Below the pieces are notes generated by a model. That model saw only the letters and a list, made by a program, of their open reading frames with translations. It had not been told where the DNA came from and ran no database searches. From Ostreococcus mediterraneus (Eukaryota > Chlorophyta > Mamiellophyceae > Mamiellales > Bathycoccaceae), in contig WMKK01000007.1 in NCBI GenBank assembly GCA_012295225.1, positions 187,231 through 251,230 on the forward strand: 64,000 nucleotides of DNA, read 5' to 3'. The translations under genes and the position numbers were made by a program. Within the stretch, counting starts at the first letter, position 1; every line of letters starts with the position of its first letter. Of the stretch, positions 42,654 through 52,084 are shown in pieces.

Positions 42654-43631
42654 CTATTGTTGCACGGCGTCACGCATTTGAGTGCGGTATTTCTGGAGGT
42701 GCGATGCGATGTTTTCTCGCGTTAATCCTGGAACCTGCATCAATTCCATGATTGCTTTAGGTACGGCAGTGTGTAAACCTAAAATATCGACAGCCTTGGC
42801 AAAGCGCTTGTGCAGCGCGTTTGTCCAAACCAGACGCCTTCGTGGAACCTCCCTGCCCAAACTATGGCTCTGCTGCCGTTCGAGATGAATAAACTCCACG
42901 TCGTCTTGCTGCAAAGACGTCGAATGGAACCTCAAATCTTTTGACGTAGCCGGTCGAACGCCTCGCGAAGTCGCAATCATGTTCAAAACTTGCTCGTCTC
43001 TCTCTTCGTCGCGGTCGTAGCTCAACCGTTTCGATCCGCTTTGAACCCCATGCTCACTAACACGTCGCGCACTATACCCCCGTATGGCATACCCATGCCC
43101 ATCTTGGTTCATGGGCGTCAGCTTCGTCTGTTGTTCATCAATACATCGCACTTCGAAATGCTCCGAGATATACTCCAAAGGCGTCCACTCTCGCCTCGCG
43201 CCGCTCGCGCTCCCATCCGTGATCGAACTTTGATCGCCTTCTCCGCACCCCTCCGCGCGCGCGCGCCCTCGATCACCATCCTCGATGGCCAATTCACCCC
43301 TGGTCGACTCCTCGCTCGCGTCTTCGCCCATCTCGTCCATCTCGTCCGCCACCGCGCGCGCGCCAGCGGGGAATACACGCGCACCTTTAACCGCTCGCGC
43401 ACGAATTCCCCAACGCCGCGACCGCGACCGCGACCGCGACCGCGACCGCCGCGACAGCGCGCGTCCTCGCGCGCGCGCGCCTCGTCCTCCGTCCTCCGTC
43501 GTCCGCGCGACGCCGCGCGCGTCGCGCTCTGTCGCCCCCATCGTCGTCTCGCGCGGCACCGCGATCGCGCCACCGCGATCGCGCGACCACGCACGATCGC
43601 GCGACCACGCCGCGAATCTTAACAGATACAT
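42654..43631 (-). CDS. GARP (MYB-like) transcription factor, LUX/PCL1-like
   Basis: 325 residues from the ATG at 43631; another in-frame ATG at 43541 is equally possible. The C-terminal ~60 residues are a single GARP/G2-like Myb domain: [50 protein letters not shown]. The SHLQKYR signature and the [27 protein letters not shown] pattern point to LUX/PCL1, a component of the plant evening complex, rather than to a two-component response regulator, because no receiver domain precedes it. The N-terminal ~200 residues are Arg/Asp/Gly low-complexity. LUX-type factors bind GATWCG sites; GATTCG words occur just upstream. Could also be a PHR or ARR-B relative. Confidence 0.78.
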   Translation of the reverse strand: MYLLRFAAWSRDRAWSRDRGGAIAVPRETTMGATERDARGVARTTEDGGRGARARGRALSRRSRSRSRSRSRRWGIRARAVKGARVFPAGARAVADEMDEMGEDASEESTRGELAIEDGDRGRARAEGCGEGDQSSITDGSASGARREWTPLEYISEHFEVRCIDEQQTKLTPMNQDGHGYAIRGYSARRVSEHGVQSGSKRLSYDRDEERDEQVLNMIATSRGVRPATSKDLRFHSTSLQQDDVEFIHLERQQSHSLGREVPRRRLVWTNALHKRFAKAVDILGLHTAVPKAIMELMQVPGLTRENIASHLQKYRTQMRDAVQQ

Positions 43632-44172
43632 ATTCCCACGCGCGTCCCCCACCGCGTGCGCGCGCGCGTCGTCGTCGTCGTCGTCGTCGTCGCCCCCCGT
43701 CGTCGTCGCGACCACCGCGGACGACCGCGGACGACGACGTCGCGTCGGCCGATCGGCCGTCGTGTGGTGTGTACCCCCATATACAGACACGTGTACACGA
43801 ATCACGACCCCGTACGTGTCACGCCGAGTCTAGGGGTACACACCACGCGCGTCGCCTCGTCACCCGCATCGCGCGTCCACGTGTTGCGACGACGGACGAT
43901 CGATCGCGATCGCGGTCGATCGATCGCGGTCGCGATCGCGGTCGCGGTCGATCGATCGCGGTCGCGGACGTTGGAATCGCGGTCGCGATCGCATCGGCCG
44001 CGGGCGTCGTCGGGCGTCGTCGGTCGTCGGTCGTCGTCGAGCGGTGCGACACACGCGCGCGCGCGTGAGGTGACGCGACGCGACGCGACGCGAGGACGGG
44101 CGCGAGGACGACGCGGCGCGCGCGATAGCGGATCGGTATCGCGTCCTCGGTCATCGACGGGTGGAGACGCCG
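43632..44172 (+). promoter_or_regulatory. Divergent CG-rich promoter with nested palindromes
   Basis: 541 bases between the GARP factor and the ERO1 fusion. Contents: a (GTC)n tract near 43670-43690; a 14-base inverted repeat (43764-43777 / 43833-43846); a perfect G-box CACGTG at 43788-43793 between its arms; a GATTCG word (as CGAATC at 43799-43804); then runs of GATCGATCGC / GGTCGCGATCGCGG (43900-43990), nearly pure four-base palindromic words. No gene can be supported. Confidence 0.55.
43764..43846 (+). repeat. Nested inverted repeat around a G-box
   Basis: Outer arms GTGGTGTGTACCCC (43764-43777) and GGGGTACACACCAC (43833-43846) are perfect complements around a 55-base interior. Inside, GACACGT (43786-43792) and ACGTGTC (43814-43820) form a second pair, and CACGTG (43788-43793) and GTGTACAC (43791-43798) are self-palindromic. 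Either a cruciform-prone operator or paired factor-binding sites controlling one or both divergent genes. Confidence 0.7.
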
Positions 44173-44312
44173 ATGATGAAGATGAAGATGAAGATGAAGA
44201 TGAAGATGAGGATGATGAAGGCGTCGTTAGCGGCGTGCGCGTGGATGTTGGTGGGTGTTCAAGCGGTGTTGAGTGCGGAGGTTGTTGGATCTGGGGATGT
44301 GATGATGATGAT

Positions 44313-44344
<32 letters not shown>

Positions 44345-47300
44345 TGCATGGGGCGGTGGGCGACGCGGCGTGCGACGTGGAGGATGTCGAAAACGCAAAC
44401 GAGGCGCAGTTGCATTCGATTTTGAATGAACTCACGAATACGACGTATTTTAGGTTGTTTCAAGTGGATTTGAAACGTACGTGTAAGTTTTGGGGTAAGG
44501 CGGGAGCCGCGGTGGATGCGAGTGCGGGTGATGTGGGTGACGAAGAGCCAAAGTGTGCGACGGGTTTCGGCGCGGCGGCGGATGCGTTTGGAGCGGATGC
44601 GTCTTCGTCTTCAGCGTCTTCGTTTACGAGTAAGGCGCCACCGAAAACAATGTGCTCATTAGATTTAGAAAGTAAAGACGGTAAAGGCATGCTCTGGAGT
44701 CCGACGACGTCGATCGTCGATCGCACGATTAGCAAACCCGAGGCGAGCGCGTTGGCGCACAAAGGCGCGGCGGAGGCGGATTGCTCGGATGAAGAACTGC
44801 CCACATTTTGGACAGACATGTGCCATAAATTTACCCCAGGTGAGCAGACCGAATTTGTCAACTTGCAGCTGAACCCGGAGCGATGGACTGGGTACAATGG
44901 CTCGCACGTCTGGCGCGCCATTTACGAAGAGAATTGTCTTAAATCGGCGTTGAGCGTGGACGACATGTGTTACGAAGAACGCGTGTTGTATCGTTTGTTA
45001 TCGGGAATGCACGCGAGTATAAACATCCACATCGCGTTGCATTCCAAGCCACCAAAACGTGCGAGCGGGGAAACCGAGTGGGGAAGCGATATTAAGAAGT
45101 TCATGGATCTTTTCGCTGAACATCCTGATCGTTTGAAAAATTTGCATTTTTCATTCGTCGTGCTGTTGCGCGCGCTGCGCAAAGCGGCGCCTGCTTTGGC
45201 AAAAATGGACGTGAGAATCGGTCAGGATGAAAGAGAGGATGCGCATACTCAAGCTTTGATGAACCGCTTGCTCGAGAGTCATATTTTATCGTCTTGTCGA
45301 GATGTTTTTGGAGCCTTTGATGAAAAGTCTCTCTTCAAGGACGTGCAGTCGACGTTGAACGCCGAGTCTGGTAGCGTCGACCGAGTATTCGATCCATCAC
45401 AAGAGTTGGCGCCAATTTCACTCAAAACTCAATTTAAGGATATTTTCCTCAACATCAGTGAGGTAATGGATTGCATTTCGTGTCAAAAATGCAAATTGCA
45501 CGGCAAGTTACAGCTCTTGGGCTTGGGCACCGCGCTCAAAGTGTTGCTTCTCCCCGAGGATATGTTGGAGTCATCTTTGAACAAGCAAGAAGTTGTTGCG
45601 CTCATCAACACAATTGCGAAATTCAGTCATGCAATTAGAAGCGTTCCGATACTGCTCAACGAAGCAAGACTTGAGAATGTGAAGAACGCGAAAGCAAACA
45701 CTGGCGGATTCAGCGTCACCTCACCAAAACCAGGCGCGAGCGCCACGCCACTCGAAGCAGCGATTCATGCCACTGCAACATACGTAAAATCAGGTGTACT
45801 GAATCGTGATTCAGAGGTGGCCATCATCGATGCTGTGCTCAGAGAAGATCCAAAAGTTCTAGTTCTCGCGAAATACTACGCAGAGAACATGCCCTTGCGT
45901 TTTATCGAACACGCGCTTCGCACTCTCGGCTTGTCGCCGTTGCGTATGCGAGAGGGTGACGAGCACGTCGATGCCATTGTCGTCGGTGGTGGTCTGGCTG
46001 GTTTGACTGCGGCGTTGACTGTTTTAGACCGCGGTGGACGCGTCGTTCTCATCGAGAAGGAGTCTTTCATTGGTGGTAATTCCCAGTGGGCGTCGAGTGG
46101 TATTAACGGCGTCATTAAGACTTCATTTGACCAAAACGCTGATAGCGAAGAAGCATACACGGATGATTGCGAAAAATCTTCGTACGGCAACGGCAATGGC
46201 GCTGCTGATTTGGATCCAGAAACTGTCGAACACATTCCCACGCTCACGAGCCGAGCTGGTCAAACGATTGAATGGCTTCGCCGTCGCGTCGGCGCCGACT
46301 TGAGCTTACTTTCTCAGCTCGGTGGACACAGCTACGCTCGCACTTACAGACCGACTGAGGGCATGGCTGGATCATCTTTGGTGTTTTCGTTAAAAGGAAA
46401 GTGCGAAGAATACGCAGATTCTGGGCGGTTTAAGGTGGTGAAGAAGGCGCGCGTGAGCGACATTATCACCGACGCTGATGGACACGTCGCGGGCGTGCGT
46501 TGGGTTCCTTCTGACGGCACTAAAGGAGGTGGAGAAATCAATTCGCGCAATGTTTTGCTCGCCACTGGTGGGTATTCTAATGACCGTCACGGTGACGATG
46601 CGCTTTTGACCAAATACGCTCCGCAGCTCACAAAGTTTGCCACGACAAACACCAAGGGCACCACTGGCGATGGACATAAATTAGCCTTTAAACTTGGTGC
46701 TGGTGCTGTCGACATGCAGCGCGTCCAAGTACACCCGACGGGTTTCATCAACCCTGATGATGAAAGTGCTGACACCAAGACACTCGCGGCTGAGTTACTT
46801 CGTGGTGCGGGTGGTATCTTGCTCACGCGCTCTGGTGCTCGATTTGCGAATGAACTCGGCACACGCGACTACGTCAGCGCTCGCATGCAAGAGGAAGACC
46901 CTTCAAAGCTTGATTTCGTGCTTCTTTTGAATGAGAAAGCTGCAAGTGAAGCGAACAAGCACGTGCCTTTGTACATGAAGAAGAATTTACTCAAGAAATT
47001 TGATTCCCTTCCGCAGTTAACCGGGTGGATGGCGGCGAGAGGCTCCATCGATGAGTTAGTGCTGAGTTCGACTCTGCAACGATACAATGCCGATGCCCAA
47101 AACGGTCGGGACGCTTTCAACAAAACGTTTTTCCCGAATGCACCGTTTGATGTTTCTGGTCCCTTTTACGCCGGTCGGGTGACACCAGTCGTGCACTACA
47201 CGATGGGTGGCGTCAAGGTTGACAACACTGGCCGCGTTTTGCGCCCCGATGGCTCACAAATTGTAGGCCTATACGCCGCTGGTGAAATCATCGGCGGTGT

Positions 47301-47679
47301 TCATGGAAAAAATCGGCTTGGTGGAAATGCATTGACTGAATGCGCTGTGTTTGGTCGCCTCGTTGGTGAAGATGTTGTTGTCGATTCATCGACACCAACC
47401 ACCACCACCACGATGACGGCATCCGCGCCAGTCCAACAACCAACAAAATCTGAATTCAAAGACGTATCTGCTATCGAGCTCGCTAAGCATGCATCAGCAG
47501 ATGACTGCTGGGTCGCACTTTACGGGCAAGTCTACGACTTTACTGATTTCTTAGAGGATCATCCCGCAGGCGCAGAGGCTATTCTAAAGTACGGCGGCAC
47601 GGATGGAACTGCGATATTTGAAGCCGTGCATTCGCGCAACATGCTCGATGATTTCGAACCTATAGGTAGATTAGTTTAA
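44173..47679 (+). CDS. ERO1 - fumarate reductase - cytochrome b5 fusion protein
   Basis: 1168 residues in one uninterrupted frame. A basic (MK)n start then SLAACAWMLVGVQAVLSA is a signal peptide. Residues ~65-500 are an ERO1 disulfide oxidase: CDVEDVEN, TYFRLFQVDLKRTCKFW, LNPERWTGYNGSHVWRAIYEENC, LSGMHASINIHIALH, LKNLHFSFVVLLRAL and the active-site CISCQKCKLHGKLQ (C434/C437/C440). Residues ~598-1080 are a soluble fumarate reductase (flavocytochrome c/Osm1 type): FAD site AIVVGGGLAGLTAAL, GGNSQWASSGING, VQVHPTGF, ARFANELGTRDYVS, VVHYTMGGVKVD and HGKNRLGGNALTE. The last ~75 are cytochrome b5 (EDHPAGAE..., later His in AVHSR). In yeast, Osm1 fumarate reductase is reported to accept ERO1 electrons under anaerobiosis; here both are covalently joined. 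Confidence 0.93.
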
Positions 47680-47738
47680 TTTAATACACTGTAGTTATCA
47701 AAGTACTACAACAATTATGAATAAATTACAGCAGCAAG

Positions 47739-48782
47739 CTAGAGTGAATCCTGGAGGCTGTTGATGCGATCGCGTAAAGTCTCGACGATGCTTTCTATCT
47801 CGACTTCGTACTTGTCCGATTCCAATTTCTCCACTTTCATCTCATTCAGTGCCGTCGTGCACTCTTCAAGTTTCACGCGCATGCGCTCCAAGTCTTCTTC
47901 GGTTTGATTACGCGCGTTTTGCTCGCGTTCGGCGATGGATTTCCATCGCCGTGCCGCCGTGAGCGCTTCCTCGAGCGCCGCCTCCGTCTCTGCATCCAGC
48001 GCGTAATCCTCCTCGTCGTAGTTTGAAGCCCGTCGACGTTGTCGTTGCACACCATCAGCGTCGTTATTTTTCAACGCACCACTATTAGGTTTCTTATGTA
48101 ACGCCGAGGACGACGCGAAAGAATTCAACGCGTTTGCCGCCCGTCTCGCCGCAACGGAGACGTCGACGCGTTCGGGAAAATCTTCATCCAACGCTTCACC
48201 CAACACGCGCTTCGCCTCACGCGCGTGCGCCTCAAGCACACTCACGCGTCGTTTCGCATCATCTAATTCCTCACGAATCAACCCAACATTCTCCGCTAAT
48301 CGTCTCTTCTCTCTCTCATAATCCAACTGCGCCGATTCGAGCGCCGCGCTCCGTCCTCCAACCGTCTCCACTTGCAACTTCCCAATCTCCCTATTCGCCG
48401 CATCCAACGCACGCTTCACGCTATCATATTCACTCTTCACCATCTTCGCCTCCTCCGCCCTGCGCCTTGCGAGCAATTCCGTATCCATCACCCGTCGCTC
48501 CAACGCGGAAAACTTCTCCCCCAACGCCTCGCTCGCGCGCCGCCACCGCACCTCCCTCCTCTCCCGTTCCTCACCCGCGCGCTCCGCGCACTCCGACGCC
48601 TCAATCAACTCTCGTCTCAACCGTGCGTTCTCATTCGTCAACCCCTCGATGCGTTTCGCGTGCGTCAAGTTTGTCAACTCCACATCCGCCAGCAGCGACC
48701 GAAGCGCCGTGACATCCGTCGCCTCGTCGTCCACTCCGACCCCGGCGTCGTCATCCTCGCGTGCGTCACCGCGCGCGGCCAT
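47739..48782 (-). CDS. Coiled-coil protein
   Basis: 347 residues from the ATG at 48782. Nearly all of it is heptad-patterned: TALRSLLADVELTNLTHAKRIEGLTNENARLRREL through EKRRLAENVGLIREELDDAKRRV, a break at ~225-260 (Ser/Asn-rich, HKKPNSGALKNND), then a second coil to the C terminus (ETVEELRDRINSLQ-like end). No globular or catalytic domain. It is probably a structural or adaptor coiled-coil; no specific family recognised. Converges on the ERO1 fusion with a 59-base gap. Confidence 0.6.
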   Translation of the reverse strand: MAARGDAREDDDAGVGVDDEATDVTALRSLLADVELTNLTHAKRIEGLTNENARLRRELIEASECAERAGEERERREVRWRRASEALGEKFSALERRVMDTELLARRRAEEAKMVKSEYDSVKRALDAANREIGKLQVETVGGRSAALESAQLDYEREKRRLAENVGLIREELDDAKRRVSVLEAHAREAKRVLGEALDEDFPERVDVSVAARRAANALNSFASSSALHKKPNSGALKNNDADGVQRQRRRASNYDEEDYALDAETEAALEEALTAARRWKSIAEREQNARNQTEEDLERMRVKLEECTTALNEMKVEKLESDKYEVEIESIVETLRDRINSLQDSL

Positions 48783-48937
48783 CGCCCATCCACCGTCGCC
48801 CCGTGCGTCGCGTCGCCCTGTGCGGGGCGTGACGCGCGAACGCACGGCACGCGCAGACAGCTCGAGTGATTGAGCTGTCGTTTGAAAAATTGAAACGTTT
48901 TTTAAAAAACTCTGGAGTAGCCCCGCGACGTCAAAAC

Positions 48938-48969
<32 letters not shown>

Positions 48970-48973
48970 CGCG

Positions 48974-50413
48974 ATGGGGGACGACGACGAGGAGGAGGGT
49001 ACCCCGCATACGAGGACGACGACGACCGCGACGACGACGACCGCGGCGACGACCGGGACGACGACGACGATGATGATGCCGATGAGCGTGGTGCGCAAGT
49101 TTTCCGATGCGTGCACGACGACGACGATGACGCCGGTGGTGTGCGGTAGGGAGGATGAAGCGCGGCATGGGACGACGGATAGAGATCTACACGGCGATGC
49201 GTCGCGGTCGATGAAACGACGACGACGGTCGTCGATGGATGAGCGCAGACGTGGGTCGCCGACGACGACGAGCACGCCGGCGTCGTTCAACTTGTTTCGC
49301 GCGCGGTCGAGGTTGGGCGGGGAGTGTTCGTCGGGTGGCGATGCGAGCGTGGGTGGGAGACGGGTGAAAACGAGAGTGGAATCAGCGACGCGGGTGGGGA
49401 CGGCGGTGGCGACGGCAATGACGCCGACACCGACGAGGGTGGGGTCAAAGGGTGAGGACGAGGACGAGGAGGACGAGACGCCGTCGCGGTGGGGGGACAT
49501 GTCTCCGGGGGAACACGGAGGAAGTCAATACGTGATGTCCCCCGATCGGGAGTATTCAGCGTGTGAAAGCGACGATGAGTTTGATGAACCTATTCGTGAG
49601 GCGTTGAAAGAGCGCAAGAAACCTGAAGCATCGGCGGCGACGAAGATGTTTCCTATTTTTTGTTCTGGGCGCAAGCAAGTGTTGTTGGTGCGTCACGGCC
49701 AGAGCACGTACAACGAAGCCATCGCGGGGCCGGGGTCGTGGGATGAGCCTCAGATGTACGATGCGGCGTTAACAGAACTTGGAAAATCCCAGGCGAAGGG
49801 TTTGGGGATCGAGCTTAGCAAAGTGCCAAAAGACGCGCTGTGGATTACGTCTCCGTTGACGCGCGCGATGGAGACGTGCATCATCGGTCGTCGAGCGGGA
49901 TTGGAAGTCAAAGCGGCGCGCATGAAGGAAAAAGCGGCGATGGGAACGCCGAGCGCGCAAGGTGAAACCGTGAAAGAAAATATCGAAAACGCCGCAAACA
50001 CTCCAGACGCAAGCTCTGGGCCGTTTGATGTTGAGAAAGCGTACCAGGAATGGACGCAAAAACTGGTCATTCGCGCAGACTTGACTGAAAAGCTTTGCTG
50101 TACGGGCGACATCGGGCGCCCGAAGCGCTCGCTGGAGAAAGACTTCCCTGAATTAGCTTTAGCCATATCTAGAATTCCAGCCGAGCGCTGGTGGTGGGAC
50201 TGTGAGCACAGACCAAACGATGCGGAACTGCAGCAGTTCAACTCGCACGAACCGAGGAATCATTTCAAGGCGCGCGTCGAGCGCTTTCGCTCTTGGTTGT
50301 TACGTCGCCCTGAAAAGACTTTTGTGGTTTTTGGTCACTCTACATTCTTCAAAGAATTTATCGGTGGTACAAGAAGTCTCAGAAATTGTGAGATTCACAC
50401 CATGATGCTCTAG
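48974..50413 (+). CDS. Phosphoglycerate-mutase-like histidine phosphatase
   Basis: 479 residues from the ATG at 48974. The first ~235 residues are disordered (Thr/Arg/Asp-rich, encoded in part by ACG/GAC repeats). The phosphatase fold follows: KQVLLVRHGQSTYNEA (RHG with phospho-acceptor His), ALTELGKSQAKGLG, ITSPLTRAMETC and the second His in TFVVFGHSTFFKEFIGG. Branch-1 family. An insert of ~50 residues, including GETVKENIENAANTPDASS, separates the two halves. Substrates in this family range from phosphoglycerate to fructose-2,6-bisphosphate and phosphoproteins; which applies here cannot be told. The WWWDCEHRPNDAE segment is distinctive and may help place it. Divergent from the preceding coiled-coil gene. 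Confidence 0.82.
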   Translation: MGDDDEEEGTPHTRTTTTATTTTAATTGTTTTMMMPMSVVRKFSDACTTTTMTPVVCGREDEARHGTTDRDLHGDASRSMKRRRRSSMDERRRGSPTTTSTPASFNLFRARSRLGGECSSGGDASVGGRRVKTRVESATRVGTAVATAMTPTPTRVGSKGEDEDEEDETPSRWGDMSPGEHGGSQYVMSPDREYSACESDDEFDEPIREALKERKKPEASAATKMFPIFCSGRKQVLLVRHGQSTYNEAIAGPGSWDEPQMYDAALTELGKSQAKGLGIELSKVPKDALWITSPLTRAMETCIIGRRAGLEVKAARMKEKAAMGTPSAQGETVKENIENAANTPDASSGPFDVEKAYQEWTQKLVIRADLTEKLCCTGDIGRPKRSLEKDFPELALAISRIPAERWWWDCEHRPNDAELQQFNSHEPRNHFKARVERFRSWLLRRPEKTFVVFGHSTFFKEFIGGTRSLRNCEIHTMML

Positions 50414-50534
50414 CTTTAGATTATTTTCATGCGAGATGAAAAACATGAAAACATCACAACGCGCCGCGCGACTCCTTTCCTTGCGTCTTTAGAAGAATCG
50501 CGCGACGGCACTGTTTCACCTATAAAGCGAAATT

Positions 50535-51530
50535 ATGATGCATGCATCATCATGTGCGCGCGCGGGGGTTATTACGACGCGCGCGCAGGCAATAAACTCC
50601 CCTCAAAGCGACGTCGCCTCGACGCGCGTCGTCGCACCACCCGCGCTGTACCGCCGTCGTGCCGCCATGCTCACGCTTGGTATCATTGGCATAACCAGCG
50701 GGGTTCGTCCATCAATCGCAACTGAAGCGGATGACGTGTTCGAGCGTGCGGTAGCTTTACAATCCAAACTTGTCGCCGCGTATGACGTTCAAGATTTTAG
50801 TCAAGCCTTGGCAACGTTGCGCGAGTTGCGCGAGTTGGAACCCACTCGCTTGGCGTGGATAGAGGGCGAAGCTACCGTGTCTGTTGATGCTAAAAAGTTC
50901 AAAGACGCTATCAAGTGTTACGGCGAGGCTTTGAGCGCGACGAGTGATGCGGGTGATTTGGCTAGATTATACGCCGGTCGAGCTCTCGCGCACGAAGGCT
51001 TGTACTTGTTCGAAGATGCGTTGCGTGATTATGATGCCGCACTCAGGCTGTGCGTTGAAGGAGGATTCGCCCCAGATCCTTACATTTTGAATTCCCGCGG
51101 CAATGTCCGCGGGTCTCTCGGTGATTGGGCTGGCGCGAAGGAGGACTATGCGGACTCTGCGGAATTGTTCCAAGGTGCGAAAGGTCTCAGACGCGGTGCT
51201 AGTACGACACAGAGGTTGGATGCAGCGATTTATTCCGCGTCAAACGCCGCGTTAGCCGATGTTCAACTGGGTAACGTTGATGACGCGTTGAAAAAAATCG
51301 AGGGCTTGGTGCGTAGAGCTCCAAACTCCGCCGACATGCGAGCCGCCATGGCCGTCTTGTATTACGACATAGGTCGATTTGAAGATGCCGAAGATGCATG
51401 GGAACGCGCGTGTTCGCGTGAAGCTGGATGTGTCAAGTACAAGGATATCGATTACGTCCAGCGTATCCGTAGATGGCCTCCAGTCATGGTGACCAAGCTC
51501 AAAGCCTTTCTCGACGTGAAACAACTGTAA
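50535..51530 (+). CDS. TPR protein, probably thylakoid lumen
   Basis: 331 residues. A bipartite leader is visible: a Ser/Thr/Arg-rich stretch, then YRRRAAMLTLGIIGITSGVRPSIAT, with a twin-Arg before a hydrophobic core and an A-x-A-like cut, the layout of Tat-dependent lumen targeting. The mature part has three to four TPR-like helix pairs (FSQALATLRELRELEPT; KFKDAIKCYGEALSATSD; LFEDALRDYDAALRLC; NVDDALKKIEGLVRRAPNS; RFEDAEDAWERACS). It likely scaffolds assembly or turnover of a photosynthetic complex; plants have several lumenal TPR proteins. No enzymatic motif. Confidence 0.7.
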   Translation: MMHASSCARAGVITTRAQAINSPQSDVASTRVVAPPALYRRRAAMLTLGIIGITSGVRPSIATEADDVFERAVALQSKLVAAYDVQDFSQALATLRELRELEPTRLAWIEGEATVSVDAKKFKDAIKCYGEALSATSDAGDLARLYAGRALAHEGLYLFEDALRDYDAALRLCVEGGFAPDPYILNSRGNVRGSLGDWAGAKEDYADSAELFQGAKGLRRGASTTQRLDAAIYSASNAALADVQLGNVDDALKKIEGLVRRAPNSADMRAAMAVLYYDIGRFEDAEDAWERACSREAGCVKYKDIDYVQRIRRWPPVMVTKLKAFLDVKQL

Positions 51531-51669
51531 CGCGCGCGGTGTATTATTCTTTTATTGCTCGCCTAGGCTGATGAACACATAGAATTATTCATACTTTTAG
51601 CTTGCCATTGTTAATTGTTCATTTATTTTATTCTCCAACAGTGTTACAAATGCCGCCTTTGCGCTCGTC

Positions 51670-52050
51670 TCATGCCGCGTCCGCTTGCGCCGGCGTTTTC
51701 GCAGACTTGATGCTCAACGCGTGAATCTCACCCATAACCTCCTCTAAAGCATCGTGAATTAATCTATGAATCGCTATCCGATTCTTGCCTTCAAACTGCT
51801 CGCTCACGACGTGCACGTCGAACGCCGCACCGCAACTACGCACACACGCACGCACAAGTCAGTCAACAGCTCGCGTCGATGGTGTCACCTCTTCTCAAGG
51901 CCATCGTCAACGCCCGCGCGCGCCTCGACCACACTCGTTCGTTCGTCGCGTTCGTCACACGTACTTGGCGCTCACGTCAATGACGTCCACTCGATCGGTG
52001 GCGAGCTTGGTGCACAGCAACTCTCGCACGCGCTCCACGGACGTTGGCAT
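51670..52050 (-). CDS. BolA-like protein (BOLA2 type)
   Basis: Two exons on the minus strand: 51965-52050 and 51670-51835, with a 129-base intron (GTACGT donor, TAG acceptor; phase 2, restoring Asn). The product has 83 residues beginning MPTSVERVRELLC, then NCGAAFDVHVVSEQFEGKNRIAIHRLIHDALEEVMGEIHALSIKS. The order matches human BOLA2 (FRVLVVSAKFEGKPLLQRHRLVNACL...IHAF). BolA2 proteins pair with monothiol glutaredoxins to hold and deliver [2Fe-2S] clusters; the invariant His in the HRL helix and a Cys in the first loop are present. No transit peptide, so cytosolic or nuclear. Its ATG is interlocked with that of the divergent gene's upstream frame (ATGs offset by one base at 52049/52050). Confidence 0.9.
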
Positions 52051-52084
52051 GTCGTCGCGTCGCGTCGACGAGTCGCGTCGTCAC

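Noticed and set aside
43656-44429. Arg/Asp-rich open frames between the GARP factor and the ERO1 fusion
   Set aside because: Low-complexity translations of palindromic CG repeats, continuing into the fusion gene in the wrong frame.
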